Shown here: one piece after another, positions 14,218 to 20,652 of the stretch
How positions within the stretch are numbered: the first letter of the stretch is position 1
How the letters are laid out: each line of letters opens with the position of its first letter
Source: UBA7236 sp964638865
GTDB taxonomy: Bacteria > Bacteroidota > Bacteroidia > Chitinophagales > BACL12
Length of the DNA stretch: 20,652 bases
NCBI GenBank assembly: GCA_964638865.1
Contig: CAZXBG010000070.1
Coordinates: 1-20,652 of the forward strand
Direction of reading: 5' to 3'
Position numbers and translations under genes: made by a program
The notes under the pieces: model-generated
What the model was told of the DNA's origin: nothing
Database searches by the model: none
Seen by the model: only the letters and a program-made list of their open reading frames with translations

Positions 14218-15240
14218 TTATTTCAACCTCCGTTTTATTGCTTCCACTATATTTTTCATGCGATGTAAATTAAAAAGTATAGCTAAAACAATCTTGATCG
14301 GGAAGGAAATATAATAATACAAAATATAAAGCGGATTTGGGGTTACCTTTTTAATAGCATAACCGAATTGCAACATGTTTTCTCCACAAATATTCTGGCA
14401 AAACCAGAGTTCTCCATTATTTAATCCTCCCTTTTCCCAATTTCCTGCACGTTCCGTTTTTATTCCATATTCATCCGGTTTATCTGCTTCATTACTCGAA
14501 CCAACCTGTGGAATCAAAAGCATATTCTCCTTAAAATCAATTTCCAGAAACCGACATAAATTTTTTATTTCTGCTTCAGAGTCATTTACCATTTTTTCAA
14601 AATACATGGTATGCAATTGAGGATGGTCCTTAAATTTTGCTGCAGCTCTGATACTTGAATTCCACAATTTTGAAATGGTGATGGGATGATAATTTATTTT
14701 TAAGCGCCGTTGTTCTTTTTTGGTCATGAATTTTGCACCCATTGCGCGGCGTTGCCATTTTCTTTTCTGGCTCAACATTACACCACGTGGGTCGCGCACC
14801 ATGTTCACAATTTTTGCACCTGGAAAAAGTTCCAAAATTTCACCGATATAAAAAACGTCCTGCGGTGTTTTTTCACAGGGAATACTTTTATTATTTTTTT
14901 GTGTTTCGAAAAATAAAAAAGAATTTAAAACAGCATGCGGAAAAATTTCTCCCTTAATTTGCTGCATGATCTGCAATGCATCCTGTTGATATTTTTCTGT
15001 ATTCATTTCAGATAAATATCCATCACGCTGAATAAACAATAATTTAGATGCAAGTTTTACAGCTTCGTGATCGGTTAACACTTTTTGTTTGTCGGAAGTA
15101 CTCCACAACTGTTCAAAAAAATGGAGTTCTTCCAACATGTAGATCTGCGTATGATTTCCCAAAACGCGACGCATCATAGTGGTACCGCTGCGGGAATTCC
15201 CAACGATAAATATTATTTTTTCACTTTCAGTCAAACTCAT
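14218..15240 (-). CDS. Sulfotransferase (Sulfotransfer_3 type) with C-terminal hydrophobic segment
   Basis: This is a PAPS-dependent sulfotransferase of 340 residues. The 5'-phosphosulfate-binding loop is clear (IVGNSRSGTTMMRR at 12-25), as is the 3'-phosphate-binding segment (VRDPRGVMLSQKR at 148-160). The general layout fits the Sulfotransfer_3 family, which includes enzymes acting on glycans, lipids and peptides. A hydrophobic stretch near the C-terminus (about 305-325) followed by a basic tail (EAIKRRLK) may attach it to the inner membrane. It starts 20 bases after the M1 aminopeptidase stop and so may be co-transcribed with it. It is the better supported of the two sulfotransferases, with intact loop residues, and its sequence type differs from the one at 11171-11899. 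Confidence 0.85.
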   Translation of the reverse strand: MSLTESEKIIFIVGNSRSGTTMMRRVLGNHTQIYMLEELHFFEQLWSTSDKQKVLTDHEAVKLASKLLFIQRDGYLSEMNTEKYQQDALQIMQQIKGEIFPHAVLNSFLFFETQKNNKSIPCEKTPQDVFYIGEILELFPGAKIVNMVRDPRGVMLSQKRKWQRRAMGAKFMTKKEQRRLKINYHPITISKLWNSSIRAAAKFKDHPQLHTMYFEKMVNDSEAEIKNLCRFLEIDFKENMLLIPQVGSSNEADKPDEYGIKTERAGNWEKGGLNNGELWFCQNICGENMLQFGYAIKKVTPNPLYILYYYISFPIKIVLAILFNLHRMKNIVEAIKRRLK

Positions 15241-15260
15241 TTCTACGCAACAAATATATA

Positions 15261-17147
15261 TTATTTAGCCCCAATTAATTCATCCATGGTGTTTTGCGCT
15301 ACATAATGGTAACCTGGACGTGCTTTGGTGTAAATTCTTTCCGCCATTTCTTTTTGGCCGGTATTGATCATGGCCTTATATAATGGAGTCAGAAATTTTC
15401 TTCTTCCCACGGAACATAAAAAGGTTTCAATGGCAGGATACGAAGCAGTGTAATTTCTTTTAATTGCAAGTTCGTACCATGCATCTGCAATCTCGCTGTT
15501 ACCTGTCCCGGTGAAGGCAAATGCTTTATCCAATTCCTGCATTTTTTCGATTGAAATAGTTTCCGGTAACTGATAAATAAAACGAAGCCATTCATGTGTA
15601 CTCCAATTGGTAGCAGTTAAATCTTTAGCTGCAGTTCCGTTATTAAATTTTTGTATCTCGCCATCAACAATATTAAATCGTGTTGAAACAACGATGGGAC
15701 AATTTGCAGGAATACCGGGACCATAAATCCATTCCTCGATAATTACGTCGGCATATTTTTCTTTGTTTGGCTCTATCAGGTTTTTATTGAGATAAACAAT
15801 AAAATCTTCTGTTGTCATAACACGGAATGCATTTGTTGTAAAGTAACCATTCACAAATACATCCCACTTTTCTCTACCCACCTTACTTTCCAGCAATCGC
15901 AAAAAATATGCTCCTTTATTATAAGCAATATCCGAAACACCTTCATCGGGATCTCGCCCCTCCAAATTTAATTTTAAATGCGTGTCGGGAGAAGTTGCAC
16001 CAAAATCTTTTACTGTTTCTACCAGTCCCTCATATTCTAATACTTGCAACATATCGGAATAATCTTTACCGTATACTACTTCCATAATTCTATTCTCGAA
16101 ATAAACAGTAAATCCTTCATTTAACCAGAAGTCGTTCCAGTTTGCATTGGTAACTAAATTTCCGCTCCAACTGTGTGCTAATTCATGTGCAACAAGAGCG
16201 ACTAAACTTTTATCCCCTGCAATAATTGTAGGTGTTGCAAAAGTAATTCTCGGATTTTCCATTCCTCCAAAAGGAAAACTTGGTGGCAGCACTATCACAT
16301 CATATCTTCCCCATTGATATTTTCCATATAATTTTTCAGCACTTTCGAGCATGTTTTGCATATCGCTCAGTTCCCAGGCACAAGCTTCCACAAAAGATGG
16401 CTCGGCATAAACACCGGTTTCATTTCCAACATTTTTAAAAGCGAGATCACCCACTGCGAGGCACATTAAATACGACGGAATGGGTTGTTTCATATTAAAA
16501 TGATACACACCGTCATCACTCTTTTGCTGTGGATTTTCAGCGCTCATCAATGCCAACATACCATTTGGCACTTCCACCTGCGCATCAAAAGTAAAACGCA
16601 CTCCGGGTCCATCCTGGCAAGGGATCCAGGTTCTGCATAAAATTGCCTGCGATTGCGTAAATAAAAATGGATATTTTTTATCGCGGGTTTGTTCTGCATT
16701 TAACCATTGAAGCGCTGCTGCCCCTGAGGAAGTTTTGTAAGTGATACTCACATTTTTTGCGGAAGAAGGAATATCAATTATAAGAGCGGAGCCCAGGAAT
16801 GCCTGTCCGCTAACTGTATCAGCTAATTTATAATTTGTTGTGTTGCCATCAACGAGCACTTGTTCAATGTTAAGATCGCGGGTATCGAAGATGATATTTC
16901 CGCTATTCGACTTATTTTCTATGGTCCATGTGGCTGTAGCAGAAATTATTTTTGAATCAAAATCAATTTTTGCCTTCCAGCTTAAATGTTTAACAACAGC
17001 TTCATTGGTTTTGGCAAAAGAGTGCGGATCTATTATTTGCATATTTGTTTGTTGATTGGATTGTTGATTTATAGATTTTTTTTCCTTTGTATTGCAGCTT
17101 ACTAGTGTTATGATCAAGGGCAATAAACAGAATACTTTCAGACGCAT
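15261..17147 (-). CDS. Lipoprotein M1-family aminopeptidase (leukotriene A4 hydrolase-like)
   Basis: This zinc aminopeptidase should release N-terminal residues from peptides outside the cytoplasm. I place the start at the ATG at 17147, giving 628 residues and a lipoprotein signal (MRLKVFCLLPLIITLVSC, Cys18); the frame extends 7 codons further, but those precede the signal. Domains in order are an N-terminal beta-sandwich (about 40-240), the catalytic domain with GGMEN at 294-298, HELAH at 321-325 plus Glu344 in WLNEGF (zinc ligands and general base), a likely Tyr409 in DIAYNKG, and a C-terminal helical domain after EEWIYGPGIP at 471-480. That linker is characteristic of the LTA4-hydrolase subgroup. 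All catalytic residues are present. A -7 box lies 18 bases upstream. It heads a two-gene unit with the sulfotransferase, diverging from the symporter. Confidence 0.93.
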   Translation of the reverse strand: MRLKVFCLLPLIITLVSCNTKEKKSINQQSNQQTNMQIIDPHSFAKTNEAVVKHLSWKAKIDFDSKIISATATWTIENKSNSGNIIFDTRDLNIEQVLVDGNTTNYKLADTVSGQAFLGSALIIDIPSSAKNVSITYKTSSGAAALQWLNAEQTRDKKYPFLFTQSQAILCRTWIPCQDGPGVRFTFDAQVEVPNGMLALMSAENPQQKSDDGVYHFNMKQPIPSYLMCLAVGDLAFKNVGNETGVYAEPSFVEACAWELSDMQNMLESAEKLYGKYQWGRYDVIVLPPSFPFGGMENPRITFATPTIIAGDKSLVALVAHELAHSWSGNLVTNANWNDFWLNEGFTVYFENRIMEVVYGKDYSDMLQVLEYEGLVETVKDFGATSPDTHLKLNLEGRDPDEGVSDIAYNKGAYFLRLLESKVGREKWDVFVNGYFTTNAFRVMTTEDFIVYLNKNLIEPNKEKYADVIIEEWIYGPGIPANCPIVVSTRFNIVDGEIQKFNNGTAAKDLTATNWSTHEWLRFIYQLPETISIEKMQELDKAFAFTGTGNSEIADAWYELAIKRNYTASYPAIETFLCSVGRRKFLTPLYKAMINTGQKEMAERIYTKARPGYHYVAQNTMDELIGAK

Positions 17148-17165
17148 ACCTTTGTTTTGTGGCGG

Positions 17166-17200
17166 CAAATTTACAGAAAGTCGGCGCGCTATTCTAACAA
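17166..17200 (-). promoter_or_regulatory. Candidate promoter for the M1 aminopeptidase
   Basis: The minus strand has TAAATTTG at 17166-17173, an exact TAnnTTTG match 18 bases upstream of the ATG, and TTG at 17198-17200 with 24 bases between them, one more than usual. The site lies in the divergent spacer shared with the symporter. Confidence 0.35.
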
Positions 17201-17257
17201 GACCGGTTTCTTAACAGCATATAAAAAAATAATGTCCTGTAAATTAACAAATATTTA

Positions 17258-17265
17258 TATTTTTG
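17258..17265 (+). promoter_or_regulatory. Candidate -7 box for the symporter
   Basis: TATTTTTG on the plus strand fits TAnnTTTG and lies 73 bases before the symporter ATG. No TTG/TTTG element is visible at the right distance upstream, so support is weak. Confidence 0.2.
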
Positions 17266-17338
17266 ACCGCCATTCGCAGCAAATGTGGGCGGGGCAATGA
17301 AAACCAATAACCATCACTAAACCAAGAGCGGGCAGGAA

Positions 17339-18775
17339 ATGTTAATCACTTTCGTTATCATTTATATGGTGATAACCTTTGCGGTAGGTATTTATACGAG
17401 CAAACTCGTAAAAGGATCCAAAGATTTCGTTCAAGCCGGGCGTCGTCTTCCTCTGTTTTTAAACGCAGCCGATCTTTTTGCTTTATGGTTTGGCTCTGAA
17501 ACCATTTTTGGTGCTTCCAGCGAATTTGCACAACATGGGTTAAGAGGTGTGGTGGAAGATCCATTCGGTGCTGCTTTATGTCTGGTTCTATTTGGGATGT
17601 TCTTCATACGCAGATTGTACCGCATGAATTTATTTACACTCGGCGATCTTTTTAAGATAAAATACGGCAAGAATGCTGAAGTGACCGCGAGTTTTTTTAT
17701 GTTGCTTACTTTTTTTGGATATATTGCTGCACAATTTATTGCCTTGGGTTATATTTTTTCTTTTGCAACGGGTGGTGCTCTTTCTATTCAAACTTCTGCC
17801 GTAATTTGTGCTGCAATTGTAATGATCTATACCATGGTTGGTGGTATGTGGGCAGTTTCTATTACAGATTTTATACAAAGTATCATTATTGTGGTTGGAT
17901 TTATTTTTGCCGTTTTTTTCTTACTTAATGTGAGTGGCGGTTTTGAAAATGTGATTGCAAATGCTCCGGAAAATGCATTTCACTTTTTACCGGACGGAGA
18001 TTCTTTTTCCATAATTAATTGGTTAGGTGCATGGATGGTGGTAGGTCTCGGATATATTCCTTCGCAGGATGTATTTCAACGTGCAAATTCTGCCAGAACG
18101 GAAAAAGGTGCTGTGCGAAGCATGTATATTGGAGCAGGATTATATATTTTAATTGCCATGATGCCTTTGTTCATAACTTTATGTGCTAAGGTTATCTATC
18201 CGGAGAATAGTTTTGAAGATTCGCAGGCAATTATATTAACCATGATTACGGAATATACTCCTTTGTGGTTGCAGATCATTTTCTTCGGTGCGTTATTATC
18301 GGCAGTATTAAGTACCTGTAGCGGAGCAATTTTGGCACCTGCAAGTATATTGGCCGAAAATTTTATTAAACCTCTTTCAAAAAAAACCTATACCGATAAA
18401 CAATTTCTTTTAATGTTGAGATTAAGTGTAATTTTTATTGGTTTTATTTCTGTGGTTATAAGTATGATGCGCAGTAATATTTTTGCATTGGTGGGCGAAT
18501 CTGCAGTTTTGGGAATGGTGAGTTTATTAGCACCAGTTGTTGCCGGATTATATTATAAAAATGCGACAACTACCGGTGCGATGCTAAGTATGTTTAGCGG
18601 AATAATAGTGTATGTTGTTTTTGAATATTTATTTCCTGTTTTACCTGTAGAAGCATTTCTGCCGGCTACAATAGTGAGTTTTATATTTATGTATACCGGA
18701 AAATATTTTGAGGTAAAGAAACCGGAAACGAGAATCGGTGTGCAAGGCACAGGACTTGCTGAAATAAAGGCATAA
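17339..18775 (+). CDS. Sodium/solute symporter family (SSS) transporter
   Basis: This is a Na+-coupled uptake transporter of the inner membrane, with 478 residues and about 13 hydrophobic segments starting at residues 2-18. Family landmarks include SKDFVQAGRRLP at 27-38 after the first segment, GLRGVVEDPFGAAL at 68-81, the SSS signature region YTMVGGMWAVSITDFIQ at 164-180, and SAVLSTCSGAILAPAS at 321-336, where the Ser/Thr residues are placed to form the Na2 sodium site. The loop PSQDVFQRANSART at 241-254 is also typical. The substrate cannot be told from sequence; sugars, amino acids, nucleosides and pantothenate are all used in this family. AGGAA ends directly before the ATG, too close for a standard ribosome binding site. 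It is the only clear plus-strand gene and diverges from the M1 aminopeptidase. Confidence 0.92.
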   Translation: MLITFVIIYMVITFAVGIYTSKLVKGSKDFVQAGRRLPLFLNAADLFALWFGSETIFGASSEFAQHGLRGVVEDPFGAALCLVLFGMFFIRRLYRMNLFTLGDLFKIKYGKNAEVTASFFMLLTFFGYIAAQFIALGYIFSFATGGALSIQTSAVICAAIVMIYTMVGGMWAVSITDFIQSIIIVVGFIFAVFFLLNVSGGFENVIANAPENAFHFLPDGDSFSIINWLGAWMVVGLGYIPSQDVFQRANSARTEKGAVRSMYIGAGLYILIAMMPLFITLCAKVIYPENSFEDSQAIILTMITEYTPLWLQIIFFGALLSAVLSTCSGAILAPASILAENFIKPLSKKTYTDKQFLLMLRLSVIFIGFISVVISMMRSNIFALVGESAVLGMVSLLAPVVAGLYYKNATTTGAMLSMFSGIIVYVVFEYLFPVLPVEAFLPATIVSFIFMYTGKYFEVKKPETRIGVQGTGLAEIKA

Positions 18776-18807
18776 AAAATGGACAACCAACCGATACAAG
18801 GGTTTGG

Positions 18808-18830
18808 AAACTTTACTTGTTTTAAAGTTT
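18808..18830 (+). terminator. Weak AT-rich hairpin after the symporter
   Basis: AAACTTTA (18808-18815) and TAAAGTTT (18823-18830) are perfect 8-base complements with a 7-base loop, 32 bases past the symporter stop. There is little GC in the stem and no continuous T-run after it, so it is a weak terminator candidate. The rest of the 239-base convergent spacer to 19014 holds a short AGCGA/TCGCT dyad (18971-18987) and no recognisable gene. Confidence 0.25.
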
Positions 18831-19014
18831 AAATTTTAAATTGAATTCTTAATAAACTCTTCACAAATGTATGTATTTATTTATTAGGTATTTTTGTTGT
18901 GCATTATTACAAGCGGGGATACCGAAAATACTTTTAACAAAGGATTAAATTGCAAGTCCGCGAAAAGTGGAGCGAGGTTTATTCGCTTTAGGAAATAGGC
19001 CGGTTTATAAATAT

Positions 19015-20451
19015 TTACCACTTTGTTTTTGTTTCCGCTATTTTATTTATCATACCTTTAAAAATTAGACCATGGAAAGGAAGCACAGAATACCAATACA
19101 ATCTACCCAATAAGCCTAAAGGCCTAAAAGTTGCTGTTTGTGTAAGTATATTGTTTTCGTCAATTTTAAATTCCAGCCATGCTTCGCCTGGCAGTTTCAT
19201 TTCGGCATACAATAGAAGACGCTTTTCATGTTTTTCCGCTAAGAGCACACGCCAAAAATCAAGTGCATCACCTGAAACTAAATCGATATTACTTTTTCTT
19301 CCTCTCCGCATACCAACACCTCCTGCAATCTGATCTAAAAAACCTCTGATTCCCCAAAGCCAATTGCCATAATACCAACCTGCTTTTCCTCCAATGGCCC
19401 AAATTTTTTCAAGTGAGGCCGCGCTGTCTTCCAGTTTAATACAACGAATGTCTTTAAAACAACCATTAATTGGCACTTCAATAAATTTCGAAAACCCTTT
19501 ACTAAATATTTTACTTGTTTGTGCATCTTTCCAACTCGAAAGTACCTGGTTTTGCCCTATTTTGTCAAAAGCCAATTTTATAGATGTATCATAATCAATC
19601 AGTTTAATACCAAGCAACTCTGCTAAATTATTGGGTTTGCAAATCACTTCAATTTTCATACTGTTTACCAAATTTTTTGCAAGAGCAAATGAGGTGGAGG
19701 TAACAAAATATAACCAGTAGGACGATATTTTGGGAGTCATAACAGGTACAATAAGTATGCGCCTTTTTAATCCTCGTATTTTAGCAAATCGCAAAAGCAT
19801 TTCTTTATAACTTAAAACATCAGTACCTCCAATATCGTAACTATTATTGTAGGTTTCTGGTTTACCAATTACACTAATTAAAAATTGTATCACATTGCGA
19901 ATAGCTATGGGCTGACATTTTGTTTTTAGCCATCGTGGTGTAATCATAAAAGGTAATTTCTCTACCAAATCGCGAATAATTTCAAAGGAAGCACTTCCAG
20001 ATCCTACTATTATACCAGCCTTTAAAGTGGTAAGTGCAAATTTAGAATCTGATAAAATGGCCTCCACATTCTTTCTTGAGGATAAATGTTTAGATAACTG
20101 AATAGCGTTGCTGATACCACTAAGGTAAATAACTTGTTTAGCATTTGTGTGTTCAATTCGGTTTTTAAAATTAGTTGCACATATTTCCTCCATATTTTCA
20201 AAGTCACCACTTTGAGTTGACATGGAATGAATAAGGTAATAAGCTACATCTATATCATTTGGAATATGGTGTAAACTATTCTTGTTTAAAAAATCCGCCT
20301 CTATAACCGTGAGGTTTGAAGTTAAATAATTTTTCTTATTAAACCTGTTTTTGTCTCTTACACAGCAAATAACCTCATGCCCATTTTCTAATAAAACGGG
20401 CAATAATCTTTGTGCAATGTATCCGGTTACACCGGTTAGCAAAATTTTCAT
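19015..20451 (-). CDS. SDR-DUF2867 fusion oxidoreductase of unknown substrate
   Basis: This is a two-domain protein of 478 residues from the ATG at 20451. The frame extends 15 codons upstream, but the Rossmann start MKILLTGVTGYIAQRLLP fits the later ATG. The N-terminal part (about 1-300) is an atypical extended SDR with GVTGYIAQ at 7-14, VAYYLIHSM at 69-77 and VIYLSGISN at 107-115. The usual Tyr-x3-Lys is not clear, so it may bind NAD(P) without classical SDR catalysis. The C-terminal part (about 325-475) is a DUF2867-like domain, with GGKAGWYYGNWLWGIRG at 354-370, MRRGR at 381-385, GDALDFWRVL at 394-403 and AEMKLPGEAWLEF at 416-428. It follows another SDR gene on the same strand by 140 bases. 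The function of this combination is not established. Confidence 0.85.
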   Translation of the reverse strand: MKILLTGVTGYIAQRLLPVLLENGHEVICCVRDKNRFNKKNYLTSNLTVIEADFLNKNSLHHIPNDIDVAYYLIHSMSTQSGDFENMEEICATNFKNRIEHTNAKQVIYLSGISNAIQLSKHLSSRKNVEAILSDSKFALTTLKAGIIVGSGSASFEIIRDLVEKLPFMITPRWLKTKCQPIAIRNVIQFLISVIGKPETYNNSYDIGGTDVLSYKEMLLRFAKIRGLKRRILIVPVMTPKISSYWLYFVTSTSFALAKNLVNSMKIEVICKPNNLAELLGIKLIDYDTSIKLAFDKIGQNQVLSSWKDAQTSKIFSKGFSKFIEVPINGCFKDIRCIKLEDSAASLEKIWAIGGKAGWYYGNWLWGIRGFLDQIAGGVGMRRGRKSNIDLVSGDALDFWRVLLAEKHEKRLLLYAEMKLPGEAWLEFKIDENNILTQTATFRPLGLLGRLYWYSVLPFHGLIFKGMINKIAETKTKW

Positions 20452-20591
20452 AAAATAAATTTTCCAAATTTTTTCTCTTAAACAACTGTTCTGCAATCAA
20501 ATATTTGTTGAAAAAAATCCCATATTTCAATGATAGCGACAGGTAATTTTTGTATTTTGATTAATTAATTGATACAATATCAAAATTATTT

Positions 20592-20652
20592 TTATATCTT
20601 TAAAGTAGAAATTCCACCATCCACATGCATAATCTGTCCGGTAATCCAACTA
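20592..20652 (-). CDS. C-terminal end of a classical short-chain dehydrogenase (partial)
   Basis: The last 19 codons of a gene entering from the right read SWITGQIMHVDGGISTLKI, then TAA at 20592-20594. ITGQ...VDGG is the usual C-terminal tail of classical SDRs, where the VDGG segment borders the cofactor and substrate pocket. Nothing more can be said of its substrate. It lies 140 bases upstream of the SDR-DUF2867 gene on the same strand. The spacer is AT-rich with a possible -7 box (TAATTTTG, minus strand, 20581-20588) and no good -33 element. Confidence 0.75.
   Translation of the reverse strand, partial: SWITGQIMHVDGGISTLKI

Noticed and set aside
18971..18987. AGCGA/TCGCT hairpin as a terminator for the SDR-DUF2867 gene.
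   Set aside because: The stem is only 5 base pairs and there is no proper T-run after it on the minus strand.

Overview
The window comes from the Bacteroidota, probably a flavobacterial or chitinophagal/sphingobacterial lineage, and the N run suggests a draft or metagenome assembly. The evidence is AT-rich intergenic DNA with CAAAnnTA/TAnnTTTG promoter boxes, a degenerate type IX secretion (T9SS) sorting domain, a RemB/Wzi-like outer-membrane protein, and dispersed cgcaaaggcgcaaagg repeats. Nearly all genes lie on the minus strand, so the window reads right to left. The exception is a sodium/solute symporter (17339-18775).

The main unit runs from 8785 down to 195 and makes surface polysaccharide. 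Its order is a GDP-mannose 4,6-dehydratase-like SDR, a WecG/TagA/CpsF glycosyltransferase, HddA, GmhA, HddC, a 0.6 kb tandem-repeat spacer containing an assembly gap, GmhB, a polyprenyl-phosphate sugar-1-phosphate transferase, and a Wzi/RemB-like outer-membrane protein. GmhA, HddA, GmhB and HddC form the complete route from sedoheptulose 7-phosphate to GDP-D-glycero-alpha-D-manno-heptose. The adjacent dehydratase keeps the Ser-x-Glu and Tyr-x3-Lys residues of the GDP-mannose 4,6-dehydratase group, so a 4-keto-6-deoxy-heptose product is a reasonable hypothesis. The glycosyltransferase and phosphosugar transferase would then start and extend a lipid-linked repeat unit.

From 8946 to 17147 there is a decayed T9SS-protein remnant, a secreted C1-family cysteine peptidase, and a second glycan-related group: a sulfotransferase, a lipoprotein esterase, a family-4 glycosyltransferase and a second, unrelated-type sulfotransferase. 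A lipoprotein M1 aminopeptidase of the LTA4-hydrolase type comes last. The two sulfotransferases around a glycosyltransferase suggest a sulfated glycan or lipid, though no substrate can be read from the sequence.

The right end holds the symporter and, converging on it, an SDR/DUF2867 fusion protein behind the C-terminal tail of another SDR cut by the window edge. No rRNA, tRNA, CRISPR array, transposase or integrase was seen. The least ordinary features are the hairpin-forming tandem array inside the heptose locus, the possible modified-heptose pathway with a GmhB lacking its zinc site, and the T9SS pseudogene.
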